Assembly (NCBI RefSeq): GCF_027942865.1
Contig: NC_134515.1
Coordinates: 36,353,025-36,417,024 of the forward strand
Length of the DNA: 64,000 nt
Reading direction: 5' to 3'
From: Odontesthes bonariensis
Lineage: Eukaryota > Chordata > Actinopteri > Atheriniformes > Atherinopsidae
This document shows positions 53,941-64,000 of the stretch, piece by piece. Position 1 is the first letter of the stretch. The number at the start of each line of letters is the position of its first letter. Position numbers and translations under genes: made by a program. A model generated the notes under the pieces. That model saw only the letters and a program-made list of their open reading frames with translations, was not told where the DNA came from and did no database searches.

Positions 53941-54245
53941 ATGGTGGCTGGGCTCACCCTTAGGAATAGAATGAGTAGCCTTGTTATGTGGGAGAGGTTC
54001 CGAATAGTGTTGCTGCCCCTCCTCTGCATTGAATGGAACCAGCTGGATGTCAATTATGAGATGTGTCCCAAGGGAAATGTTGAGGAAATGTTGTATCATG
54101 AGAAGGCCTTGGGGCAGATCCAGGATTTACTAGAGAAATGTAATCTCTTGGCTGCCTTTGGAATGTCTCTGTGTTCCTCTTGAAGAGCTGGAAGAAGCGG
54201 AAGAAGATGAATGTCTAAAGATTTCTGCTCAGATTGTTGCCCTTG
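53941..54245 (+). pseudogene. LINE C-terminal fragment, degraded
   Basis: GGCTCACCCTTAGGAATAG, LCIEWNQLDVN and later VPLEELEEAEEDE resemble the C-terminus of a common fish LINE (SLRDRVRSS..LRIERSQLRW..RLGIPPEELEE type). Several frame changes. Family not certain. Confidence 0.45.
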
Positions 54246-54669
54246 TGGATAAGTGACAGATGATGATGGATTGATTGATGTTACAAATTGTGTGCCTGAC
54301 TTTCAAACAATTTTATAAAACAAGTGTTTGAGATGCTGCAAAGACATTGGGCCCCATGTAACAACCACTTGTACGTACAGATTTGTTTTTAAGTCATGTG
54401 AACTTGCGCATTCACCAATTTGTTCGTATTTTCTTTCAGGTACGAACAGAATTTACGAGTGATCCAGACCTGTCGTAAGAGTTTCATAAAATAGTCCGCT
54501 GTCGAATCAAGTTTGCTTGACTCATGGATTGTATATTTAATTACTTTGAAGCAATCATAAATAATACATTATTCCCCATTATTCTATTTGACTTAAATTA
54601 TGCACTAATTGAAGGTTAATTTGACTCTGGATATAACAAGGTCAATGGGAAGTGTAACCAGCGGCCGAC

Positions 54670-55140
54670 TTGCTACTTTTGGATGCCTTAGCGCGTCAGG
54701 CTCTTGGAAGAGAGTGTGTGTTCCGAGACTGTGTAGATATCCTTGCGGAGACAGACAAATGGCTGACATCGCGATTTAGATTGCCAAGGACTGTGCTGCT
54801 GCAAATATGCAGCTTGCTAGAGCCACAACTCCAGAGAGAAACATGCCGATCAAACCCAATTCCACCACACGTCCAGGTCCTCACCACCCTTGGATTTTTG
54901 GCCACGGAAACATTCCCATACACCGCTGTCGAACAAATTCAAATTCAGAGGGACTTCCATGCCATGGCTGAACTGCCAAACTTAATTGGAGCAATAGACT
55001 GACGCATTCCCTTTCCTCAACCACAAAAAAGACCACTCCATCAATGTCCAAATCATATCAGACTCCAAATATAACATTTTAAATGTCGTTGCTCGATGGC
55101 CAGGGCGAGCACACTTCACATTTGTGCTGCAGATTGGCTA
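54670..55140 (+). pseudogene. Harbinger transposase fragment
   Basis: LLLDALARQALGRECVFRD, RFRLPRTVLLQICSLLEPQL, and ELPNLIGAID, followed by TGA (55000-55002) where a Cys/Gly before THI is expected; it continues KDHSINVQIISDSKYNILNV after a shift. GAID supplies the first catalytic Asp. The second Asp and Glu region is absent or unrecognisable. Confidence 0.75.
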
Positions 55141-55655
55141 AGTTGGCACGCGTCTTGCGCAACGCGAGCATGGAGATGGTTGTGTTGTTGATAGGTGACT
55201 TGTCTGATTGTTAATATTCACCATGCAAACTTGAGATTATTTACCTAATATCTACTACTTTTTCCAGGTGATCGAGGCTATGCTTTAGCCCCCTAGGTGT
55301 TGACACCCTTAGTCAGACCTGTAACGACACAGTCATATGCGCACCCGAGCAGTGGTGGAGCACACTATTCGTGAGTTGAAGGCCAGGTGTACCATGAAAT
55401 GTTTTTTTCATGGTAGTTGTTTATGTTGGTCATTATGAAACTGAAATTATGAAAACAAGAAATTATTTTAAACACACCATTACAGTCAGCTTTGTTGGCC
55501 TTATCCTCACAGTCATGTTGTCCGTGACTTCAAGTCCCTGTCCAGGGGGACATCCTCCACTGAAATGCCTGACAGTGCAACATCACCAATTATGGATCGT
55601 ATTCTTTTATCAATCTCGGTGGAACAGGTTTCCCCTTGACCTCTTTCAGTTGCAG

Positions 55656-55883
55656 TCATCGAACGCCTGGCCATAGCAAGATGGGTTTTTTTTCAGCCAG
55701 TTTCATGTCAAACCACTTTTTCTTTACTTCTGTGGCAATACGCGCCACAGGATTAACAGCACTCGTTATTTTGTCCCATTCCTTCGCTTTAGCAGGCCCC
55801 GTAATTCCACTGCTGACACTGCTAAAAAGGACAGCTTTTCGTTTCTGGATCTCTGAAACCATAACTTCAATTTCAGAGCCCAT
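55656..55883 (-). pseudogene. Myb/SANT-like N-terminal exon
   Basis: Minus strand. MGSEIEVMVSEIQKRKAVLF, EWDKITSAVNPVAR and TEVKKKWFDMKLAEKKPILL form the three helices of a Myb/SANT-like DNA-binding domain. The third helix (EVKKKW) is the motif repeated seven times at 23414-23644. The frame upstream continues NF/KK at about 55895. Likely the accessory protein of the neighbouring Harbinger remnant. Confidence 0.7.
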
Positions 55884-56073
55884 GAAGTTCTTTTTGCGCC
55901 TCTGGCACAGGAGAGAGGAAGCGTAGCCTTATATGGTATTATTTAGGGAGTGGAGTAGTGCAAATTAACTATCCTCGTGCTCGTGCACTTAAATACGCAC
56001 AGGAATGAGATTCTATACTTTGAACAGCTCAATGATTCACTTGATTTAACAACGTTTCTTTTTTTTCTCTCAG

Positions 56074-56307
56074 ATTGGTTGGAGAGCCCATTTTATTTTG
56101 GTCAGAAATGGAGTTCCCAGATGACTTCCTGCTGGCTGAGCTACAGCTCTTTAATGAATCGCTTTTCCACAACAACTTCAGCAGTATCTACAATGAGACC
56201 GATAACTTACTGCCAACAGGAGTGAAGGTCACCATAGTAGTTGTCTACATGATCGTCTGTGTCATTGGCCTCGTGGGAAACTTTCTGGTCATGTATGTCA
56301 TCATAAG
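56074..56307 (+). CDS. oprl1: nociceptin/opioid-type receptor, first coding exon
   Basis: Acceptor CTCTCAG ends at 56073; ATG at 56108 opens 67 codons to a phase-2 donor AG/GTAAGAG at 56307/56308, the position used by opioid receptor genes after TM1. Residues 1-40 form an extracellular tail with N-glycosylation sequons at N16 (NES), N23 (NFS) and N29 (NET). TM1 is about residues 41-65, with GLVGN carrying the conserved Asn (N58), and ends VMYVIIR. VKVTIVVVYMIVCVIGLVGN matches the OPRL1 branch (KVTIV) better than mu, kappa or delta. The receptor is a Gi/o-coupled plasma-membrane GPCR for nociceptin. Later exons (TM2-TM7) are not in the window. Confidence 0.8.
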
Positions 56308-57634
56308 GTAAGAGGAATATAGTTTGTTTATTGAAACCGCTTTTCAAACAAACCAACAGAGTCATAAAAGTTGACGCGACCATCTCCTGCGATCTAAACA
56401 AACAATTATAGAATTACAATAATTTAGTAATAACTGTATTAAAATATAGATTCATAAATAATCCAGTCTAAACAAAATAAAGACCACTTGACAGTTTTGT
56501 TGTTTTAGATGTTAAGATTATTTAGTTTCAATCCAACTCCAGCTCAGTGTTGCTTCAGCTGCTATGTTTGACTTCATTTGTCATAGGTTCAATCCCCCGT
56601 CACCATGTACTGTCAATATTAGTGCAATACAATTATTTGTTCCAACACATTTTTTAAATTCTGTTCAGAGAACTGATCCTTAAGTTGGTGGGAAGTTGGT
56701 TTGCAACCACAAAGTTAGTCTCCAAGCTTCTCTGGGCAGAGACAAATCAGTATGAAATTATTTAAGGAAATATCCTTAAAATTAGTTTGTTATTTAAAAG
56801 TTGGTTGATGATTTAAAAGCAATTTTTTTACAAACCTTTAAAGAAGTAACTGCACATCAACTGGTCAATGTCTGCACCATTTTCTTCAAGATCTGACAAA
56901 AAGTTCAAGTTACTTTTTATCAAGTCGTTATCAGGGCCTAATAAGTTGGGGGAGCAGCAGCAGTGGTCCCTTAAGCCCCTTTCATGCCTAGATTGTTGTC
57001 TCTTATTTAAAATCAAAATTCCCCAGCACTTTTAGAAGGTGCTTCGTGTGGGGTTTTATTGAAGAGCTGTTTTTTTCTGGTGCATCTGTAACTTATACGG
57101 ATACACCTGTGTTGTGCTCATATTTTGTTGTGTCAAGTTTGGTAGAAGTGCACATGAGCACATAATTGGTAAATTACTCATTGTTATCAGGGAGTTATTC
57201 ACTGTGTGATTCTGTTCAGGTCGCACTCTGGTCTAATGATGGTGCCTGAGAGACATTAAGCACATCTTCAAATGACATGCCAAGGGTAAGGGTTGAAAAA
57301 AGGGCACAGAGTCATTCCTTAACAGTTCATAGCATGCAGTGATATACAAAAAACACAAAATATTTAGGAGGGACACATGGCATGACTTGGCATGTTATTA
57401 ATACAATCAAGTCAGTCTGGTTTTATGAAATAATGTGTCACTATTTCAGATTTGATTAGATTTGACTGAAGCAAGCATAGGCTGACTGATGTTTGTTTAG
57501 AAATATGATGCCAGGAGGCTTCGTGTGGGTGTCTCCGTGTGTGAAAGAGACCATGTTGTTTTTCACTGATAGAGCTCAGTAATGAGACACATTATATCAT
57601 GCCATATCAAGAAATGTAAGATATGACTGTCCAG
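56308..57634. other. intron sequence after the receptor exon
   Basis: No exon encoding the expected YTKMKTATNIYIFN segment found here. AT-rich, no motif recognised. Confidence 0.6.
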
Positions 57635-58472
57635 CAGTGTTGTCTTGAAAGTCAAGTTACTTGGAAATAGTAATTAGTTACTGATTACTTTTCCAAGAAA
57701 GTAATCCAGCTACTTTACTTATTACTTATTTAGTTACTTTGAGTTACTTTTCAAAAACATGATGCACAACCTGTGTACGCTATAAAGCAATAGACCTTTC
57801 AGCCCAATTCTATTCTTTCTGCATATTCCATCATATAGATTTGACATAATAGCTTAATGATAAGCATAATAACCATTGTGTCATTTAGGGCTCTCAAGTT
57901 TTGAATTATAATATTAATATTATTAGTGTTGTTATTAATAACTGCTCTGCTCAGACTCGTGGGAGACGTGCTTGTTTCCTGCCGTTTCCATAGCGATACA
58001 TTATTATATTTTCGTCAGCGTGAGAAATACAATGTGTGGCGCGAGTAGATGACAAAAGACCAAAAAGCGAGACTGTCCCGCTCACTGCGTGAGACTTGAT
58101 ACCCTGATGTCGCATTCTCTCTCATGGTATCCTGCAAATGACTTTCTCTGTGGTAGCTTGACACCGCTTTTGTTCGGAATGATTCAGTCTACAGTGGAAA
58201 TGGACAATATGTGCTCGACAATATAGCCAGCGACGAGCTTCTTCAGTTCAGCGGCACCAAGTCCTGACGTTGCAGCGCTCATACGTGATTATCATGAGGC
58301 GCTCTCACAAACAAAATCACGGTTTAGTAACGCAGCAACGCAGCCTGCTTGTGGAAAAGTAACTGTAATCTAATTACTGTTTGTGCAATTGTAATCCCTT
58401 ACTTAACTCGTTACTTGAAAAAGGTAATTGGATAACAGTAACGCATTACTTTTAACGCGTTACTGCTGTCTA
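57635..58472. mobile_element. hAT-type MITE with GTTACTTT subterminal repeats
   Basis: Left end CAGTGTTGTCTTGAAAG, then repeated AGTTACTT / AGTAATCC motifs; the right part has complementary AAGTAATGCGTTA-type motifs (ACGCATTACTTTTAACGCG, then GTTACTGC). The layout matches widespread fish hAT MITEs. The right terminus is degraded. No coding frame. Confidence 0.7.
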
Positions 58473-58895
58473 GCCTCAATTGAAATTGTGACATGGAATT
58501 ATTTGTCAATACATAGTAGTTTCACAATCCAGGTTTAAAAAAATTTGTGATGATAAAGTTTTGTTTGTGTTTTTGTATAGGAACATGTTGCGTCACATGA
58601 CCGAAACTGTAACCAACCAGTATTGAAAAATGGTTGATATGTATATATATCTATATACATATATCCATATTTACAGAACGTACCCAAGTTCATCTTGCGT
58701 GACTTCTTAAGATTTCGGCTACACTTCAACTTTCCACGTTTTTTTTTTTTTCTTGATTTCAAATTATTTTTTTTTTAATCCAATACCCTGCTCTGCCTCT
58801 CTAACCTCATCTTAAAACACACATCTGAATCAATGAGTCTACATAACTCACAAACTCAACACTGAACTCATTAAGAACTGGTTTTTGCACAAATC
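58473..58895. other. no gene recognised
   Basis: T-rich runs near 58740-58777 and a TATA-rich patch near 58640-58670. Confidence 0.5.
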
Positions 58896-59096
58896 TCTGT
58901 ACAAGTCTGAACATTCAGTTTGCACTACCGTTTATATTTGCACTACTCCAAATCCACTGCATACCATAATTTTAATCGTAAAAATATATCAAGGACCTTT
59001 ACATTTACTTTGCACATATATATTTGCACATAAATATATTTGTTTGACTTACTTCTGCATATGCCACTTTACTTCTGATGTCAATATCAGAGACTT

Positions 59097-59141
<45 letters not shown>

Positions 59142-59312
59142 ACATTGTACTGTCACTCTGTTTACCGGTTACTATAGTTTATTTTTGCTGTGAATTAAAG
59201 TGTTAAGTTAAATGTTACCGCTGCACTATTGAGTCTGAGAGAAACGTAATTTCAATCCTGTGTATGTCCTGTACGTATACAGATTTGACAATAAAGTTGA
59301 CTTGACTTGAAA
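58896..59312 (+). repeat. LINE 3' tail with TA microsatellite
   Basis: TTTGCACTACCG-type repeats, a pure TA run at about 59098-59139, then CCTGTACGTATACAG and ACAATAAAGTTGACTTGA. The end matches the antisense copy at 6462-6680. Confidence 0.6.
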
Positions 59313-59370
59313 TATAATATACCTTTAGGATATATAATGTACCTTTAGGAAATATAATGTACCTTTAGGA
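59311..59370 (+). repeat. 20-bp tandem repeat, three units
   Basis: AATATAATATACCTTTAGGA and two near-identical copies (59331-59350, 59351-59370). Confidence 0.9.
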
Positions 59371-59514
59371 TAAATAAAGTATTCTTGAATTCATTTTAAT
59401 TTGAAGGAATTAAAGTAAAAGGACTGCAGAAAAGATTCCGAACCAAAGATTGCTCGAAGGTCTAGGCTTTAACACTACCCACCAACCCCTGATTCTCTTT
59501 AATATGGCATTTTC

Positions 59515-59549
<35 letters not shown>

Positions 59550-60438
59550 TGTGGGCATCATAATGTTGTGAGTTTCATCTCATCGCGATGGGAATAGAAA
59601 TGATGACTGCTGAAATGTTACTAATACATCAGGAGCTGCAGAACTGAGGAAGGGAAGTGTGGAAACTGTCCAACTTTTGAGCCTTAACGGTGATAATGCT
59701 GCATATTTTCATGTGTGTGTCTGTTTTTCTATCCGTCATGAGATTGCGTAGGATCTGCACCTGTGTGCCTGCTATATCAGATTTTTCTACATCTGTCCTC
59801 CTGCTTCTGGATTAACTTAAGTCAAAAATAAAACAAGCAATCTAAAACCCACAATCTATATAGAAGTGAGTGTAATATAGTTTTAGTCCACCATGGGAAC
59901 ATATTCACTGCTCAGTGTCAATTCCCCAAATCTGTGGGATAGTCTTGCATTTTCATATTGATCAGCCCTCTTACTTTTCATGGATGTCACCTGGTCAGCA
60001 TACACTGAAATATGCTTTTCTTTACATTTTTCATGTTCATGGTCTCCGTTTGAAAAGGTGCTCAGAACTTTCTGTAGTTTTGAACGTTAGAAGGTCAATC
60101 CATATGGGTTTTGAAAGATGCTCAAAGTTTTCTTGATTCTGATGTGAAAAATCTCTTTTACATTTCTTCTAGACATCACAGTCCACAGCATTGCAGCATC
60201 TGATGTATTACAGCCAATCATTTTATGGTGCTCTTGCACACACATGGACAAGAATAGTGGTCCAGTTATGGAACATCTGAGCTGTAACAACAGCTCTACT
60301 CAGACGTGTATGTAACCATGTTCACTGTCAAGTTAGATTAAAAGGGCGGTTTCCGCAAAATGATATGATCAGATAAGAACTACTCTGCAGGCCTCTAATC
60401 TCAATAGCCTTTTACCCAACAAACATATTACGCATGCT
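59371..60438. other. no gene recognised, TA microsatellite
   Basis: TA run at about 59517-59545. Open frames show no known motif. Confidence 0.5.
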
Positions 60439-60620
60439 CTGATGAAGGCCAATATGGCCGCAACGCGTAGGCCCATGTGTTTTTAACCAACTTGCCATGC
60501 TATATTAAAGGCTTTTTTATATTACAAAAATCTCAGAGTGCCTCTGCTCTTTCCCCCTTTTTTTTGGACTTATACTTCACCCGGTACAGATGAGCACCTG
60601 AGTAACATTGTTTGCACAGT
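60439..60620 (+). repeat. second Penelope-tail-like hairpin and 3' tail
   Basis: CTGATGAAGGCC-AATAT-GGCC followed by GCAACGCGTAGG. It has the same layout as 3120-3148 but with GCAAC in place of GAAAC, and is likewise followed by an A/T-rich tail and a sequence resembling AGTGCC. No coding part is attached. Confidence 0.45.
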
Positions 60621-60739
60621 CTCCTGAGCGTTCTAAGCCCTTTTGTGTCTAAACATATTACTAAATATGTTCTCTGCTTCACAGGTTTACAAGAAGGTTT
60701 ATCAGATCTCTTTCACATCAGGTCAAAGAACTGCAGGCA

Positions 60740-60848
60740 GACTGGCGTCTTTGTTGTGGATGTTTATGGTTGTCTGTGTTAGCCTCTCTCTCCCCTTCAG
60801 CTGGGATGGGCTCCAGTCTCCTGTGACGCTTTAAAAGGATAAGCAGGT
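60740..60848 (+). repeat. LINE/SINE tail fragment
   Basis: GTTTATGGTTGTCTGTG, CAGCTGGGATGGGCTCCAG and GATAAGCAGGTATTG: the same tail as 43510-43690. Confidence 0.65.
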
Positions 60849-61596
60849 ATTGTTAATTAGGGCTGGGCGAAATGGACTTAAAACTATATCACGATAAATC
60901 ATGGTATTTATTGCGATAACGATAAAAAGACGATAAATGACCAAAAAAGTAAAACCTACTCCTGACCATCATCAAAGACTAAACTATACCAATTAAGTAG
61001 GCCAAAATTCCAATGAAAATGGAAACGCCAATACTTTTCTTCTGTAAAAAACGCAGTACTGTTAAAATAATGCAAACTTGTCTTTTACTATGCTGCAAAA
61101 CATCAGAACAGTAAATAAACACAATAATGATTAGAATCAAGTACAATTTTGAAATGTAAACATTGATTCTGATTTTATTAATTGACAACAAATGAAAATG
61201 TAAACACTTATACAATCATGGCACAAATTGTGGTAAAAAATAGTGCAAACAGATATCAAAAAGTAACAATGCCAAGCATTAGGTTACAAAACTACAGTCC
61301 AAACACAACCTGATAAATTAACAAAAAAAAGTTACAATTCCAAACATGTCTTTAGTTAAGTTACAAAACTACAAAACAGTGCAAAAACAACCTGATAAAT
61401 TAACAGCAAATTGACAAATGAAATACAAGTTCGATGAAAATGTAAACACTGATATACTCTGAAATTGTAAGTAAAATAACTTATGTGGAATGAGGTTATG
61501 GCTGGAACATGCCACAAATTAGGTAGTGCAAGTTATCACACACATACTACTAAAGCATGTGATTCTGGGGGTCCTGTTGTCTTTTTTTAAGCTACA

Positions 61597-62598
61597 TCAC
61601 ACCTTAAGATTTTTGGTCAAGAAGACTAGCATATTAACTGTGGCTGGTTTAAGAGCAGACCTTTGGCATGTTACTATATTTCCCCCAGCACTGAATAGCC
61701 TCTCTGAGGCTGTACTTGTGGCAGGGACACACAAGTACGACTGATCTGTGGAAAATTCACCTCGTGTAGCTTCCACCATGCGAGGGGATCGCTCTCACCA
61801 TCTGTCAGTGGACCAAGCAAATAGCTGTTTAATTCAGCCTCAATTTTCTCTGTGTCGGAAAGGCTTGTCGGCTCAACAGCTGGTTTCTTGAAAAAGCTTC
61901 CAAGACTCTTCCTCTGCTTCTTAGATGCACTGTGGGCTTCTCCTGTAGATCCAGGTGATTTTTCAGGGGCAGCCGCCCCCCTTGGCATGACAGAAAGGGA
62001 CTCCACCTCTCTGACTACTCTGGCTTTGATGACCAGGATCTCTTCTTGACTCATATGCTGAGTGCGGAAGCGTGGATCAAGCATTGTGGCAATGTTGATC
62101 AGTTCTTCAATCTCTGGCTCCTTGTACTTGGTGTTTAGATAGTCCAGTATGAAGTTGAACTTTTAATTTTCTTGGTGAGATCTGTGTCTTCATCTCTCCC
62201 CTGTAGCAGCTCACTGTTGAATAGCTGAAGAACAGGCTTCAAGCATGACACAGTGACATAATTTTCAGCAGAGAGGGCATCTGTGAAATCAAGGAGAGGC
62301 CCTAATGCCTTACTCACAGAACCAAGGACATCAATGTCCTGCCATGTAGGCACAAGATGCCTGGTTGACCTATCAGCAGCTAAGACTTGTGTGATGGCCT
62401 TTTCTTGTTCAAGCAGTCACTGTATCATCTTTTGTCTTGATCCCCATCGTGTTGGAGATTCTGTCACCAGTTTTTGCTGAGGGATGCCAATTTCTTCTTG
62501 AGCATCTCTGATTGCCCGCTGCCTTTTCCAGCTGTGTGAGAATGCCTTTTTACAAACTCCCACAGCTCTGTCAATCCTGGCATCCCTCATGCTTCTCT
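61597..62598 (-). pseudogene. hAT transposase exon 2, with dimerisation domain
   Basis: Minus strand. Starts at 62598 after an acceptor (TTTTGCAG). MRDARIDRAVGVCKKAFSHS and ESPTRWGSRQKMIQ are followed by TGA where Arg is expected. It continues TWQDIDVLGSVSKALGPLLD, then shifts frame near 62160 to MLDPRFRTQHMSQEE, and near 61720 to ATSTASERLFSAGGNIVTCQ, the hAT dimerisation motif, ending LVFLTKNL. Three defects in total. The domain order matches ZBED-type hAT enzymes. Confidence 0.8.
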
Positions 62599-63116
62599 CT
62601 GCAAAACAAACAAACAAACAAAGTAATGAATGAGAGTTCAGTTAAATATTAATTTCATCATAGTATTAAATACACACAATAATGACCTTTTATGCCTGTG
62701 TCAGTGTCTGTATGTTTTAATGTTTTTGTAATGTATTACTCTACAAAATGTATAGTTATGTGACTAGGCAACAAAGGAAGTTGTCTCTGAAGAACATTTG
62801 ATTAAAGAGGCATTATGCAGCAATAGCTAATCGCGAATGAGATGCTAGCGACTAAAACTAGCGAAACCTGTTGAAATCAGCTTACTTAGACAATATGGCT
62901 CAAGCAGTCTGAGAGTGGTTAGTGACTCTCAGAAAACTGCATTGTGCAGTAATTTGCTTGTTGACCCAGGTAGTAGCTAGAGATTAGCTCATTCTCCCCT
63001 AAATGTCAAATGTTAAAACTGTTTTTGTAAGATAAGATAGCTAACCCTAACCCCGTGTTCAACATGCATGCATGGATACACTGACATTAAGAGAAAGAAA
63101 TGGAGAGTAAACCTAC
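62599..63116 (-). other. intron of the BED-finger hAT gene
   Basis: Lies between a GTAGGT donor at 63116 and a TTGCAG acceptor at 62599-62600 on the minus strand. No feature inside. Confidence 0.65.
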
Positions 63117-63966
63117 CAATAGCAATGTGTAGACGATGGCCAAAGCAAGACAGTCTTGTCCACTTGTTCAGGGCGATTGCTTTGACCACGTTAGCTCCAC
63201 TGTCTGTTGTCAGGCACACCTGTCTCCCCTCGTCTAGATCCCATGCTTCAAGAAACTGCTTCAAATCACTCACGATGTTTTCGCCGGTGTGGTCATCTGG
63301 GAAAAAACTTGTTTCGAGGCAGCAGCTGTTCAAACTCCAGTCGCTGGTTATGTAGTGGACCGTGAGGCTAATGTATGGCTCTGTCACTCGGCTACTCCAC
63401 ATGTCTGTGGTTGAGGCAAAAAACTCCACTGTAGACAGCGTTGTTTTTAACTTACCGCGACACTCCTCATACATAACTGGTAGGGCCGTTTTAGAAAAAT
63501 ACTTCCTTGACGGCATGTTGTATCGGTGGTCCATTTTATTGATCATTTTCCTGAACCCCTCCTTCTCCACTGTTTGGATTGGCATCATGTCTTTTGCCAA
63601 GCAAAATGCCACCGCCTCTGTCAGTTCTTCCCAGCGTTTGCTTTTTCTATCGTAGGGTGTGCAACTGGCAAACGCGCTGACAATTCCCTTTTGAATTAAA
63701 GGGGTTTGCTTACTTGATGACGCCTTCTCCCCACGCAACTTCTGACTTTCATCATACTCGCGTCCGTGATTGTGTTTCAGGTGATGGAACAAATTTGAGG
63801 TGTTTCCATCCTTTGTTTGTATTTGTTGTTTGCATATTCTGCATATAACAGACGTTTGATTCACGTCAGTTTTCCTGAACCCAAACCAAGTCCATACTAC
63901 GGAGGTAGCTCCTTTTTTATCACTTAACTCTTCCTCGCCTGAGGTTCGAACTCCGCATTCCGCCAT
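63117..63966 (-). CDS. hAT transposase exon 1, BED zinc finger and catalytic start
   Basis: Minus strand. ATG at 63966 (MAECGVRTSGEEELSDKKG). A BED-type zinc finger follows: VVWTWFGF, CRICKQQI, HHLKHNHG (two Cys, two His) at residues about 23-75. The hAT core begins with SKRWEELTEAVAFCLAKDM, TTDMWSSR (catalytic-region Asp), then VCLTTDSGANVVKAI and CFGHRLHIAIG. The exon ends at a GTAGGT donor (63116/63111 side). This exon is open over 283 codons. Resembles ZBED-type fish transposases; the second exon is broken, so the gene is inactive as a whole. Confidence 0.8.
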
Positions 63967-64000
63967 GTTTGTTCTCCTTCTATATGATCACGTTGCGGCA

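Larger units (their letters stand above)
54345..55960. mobile_element. PIF/Harbinger remnant, right end lost
   Basis: Left end TTGGGCCCCATGTAACAAC near 54348. A transposase part lies on + (54670-55140) and a Myb/SANT-like gene start on - (55883-55656). The matching right end is not visible; sequence grades into the region just upstream of the receptor exon at 56074. Confidence 0.65.
60865..64000 (-). mobile_element. BED-finger hAT transposon, left end to window edge
   Basis: The left end is near 60865: AGGGCTGGGCGAAATGG, a common fish hAT terminus, followed by CACGATAAATC motifs. The right end is outside the window. One transposase gene lies on the minus strand (63966 to 61597) in two exons. 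The 1-kb stretch 60870-61590 is AT-rich, non-coding 3' sequence. Confidence 0.75.

Noticed and set aside
58885..59193. 102-codon frame with an Ile-Tyr run
   Set aside because: The run is the TA microsatellite; the rest is a LINE 3' tail.

Overview
The window looks like a stretch of a teleost (probably percomorph-type) fish genome. The evidence is an opioid-receptor-family coding exon with vertebrate splice sites, fish-type LINE, SINE, Tc1, Harbinger, hAT and CACTA elements, and many short repeats common in fish DNA. The only host gene I can support is on the + strand. It is one coding exon (56108-56307) of a nociceptin/opioid-like receptor (oprl1), with a possible 5' non-coding exon near 40.6-41.1 kb. 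The next coding exon is not in the remaining 7.7 kb.

Almost everything else is mobile DNA, much of it nested. Left part (0-14.9 kb): a broken Ty1/copia gag-pol fused to the tail of a Penelope-like element; an L2 LINE tail; a hAT transposase gene (minus strand) split by a 2785-bp CACTA-like element with 23-bp inverted ends, a CAT target duplication and its own five-exon gene-like unit; a Tx1/L1 LINE piece; Rex1/L2-like LINE pieces; a tRNA-type SINE; and a 748-bp Harbinger-type MITE.

Middle part (about 14.9-32.4 kb): a large two-gene CACTA/EnSpm-like element. Its transposase (20.7-24.1 kb) is broken by mutations and by a 793-bp MITE (CTG duplication). Its second gene, a SAMD3-like fish transposon protein (24.2-31.2 kb), keeps one open frame over four exons. 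A 3878-bp two-gene PIF/Harbinger element (TTA duplication) sits upstream of the transposase exons. A 3985-bp TTAA-flanked element with a P2X7-tail-like gene and a THAP-like gene sits in an intron of the second gene.

Right part (32.6-64 kb): an L2 tail; a long Rex1/L2-like LINE carrying two inserted DNA transposons, one with RecQ-helicase-like and Myb/SANT-like exons; two more Harbinger derivatives; a long inverted repeat at 41.3/42.5 kb; a 5'-inverted LINE; a Ty3/gypsy RT remnant; a hAT MITE with a TTAA MITE inside; a deleted Tc1 element; a Harbinger remnant just upstream of the receptor exon; a hAT MITE; a second Penelope-tail-like hairpin; and a BED-finger hAT transposase running to the window edge.

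Family names come from protein motifs read by eye, and boundaries come from target duplications where stated. No database search was possible.
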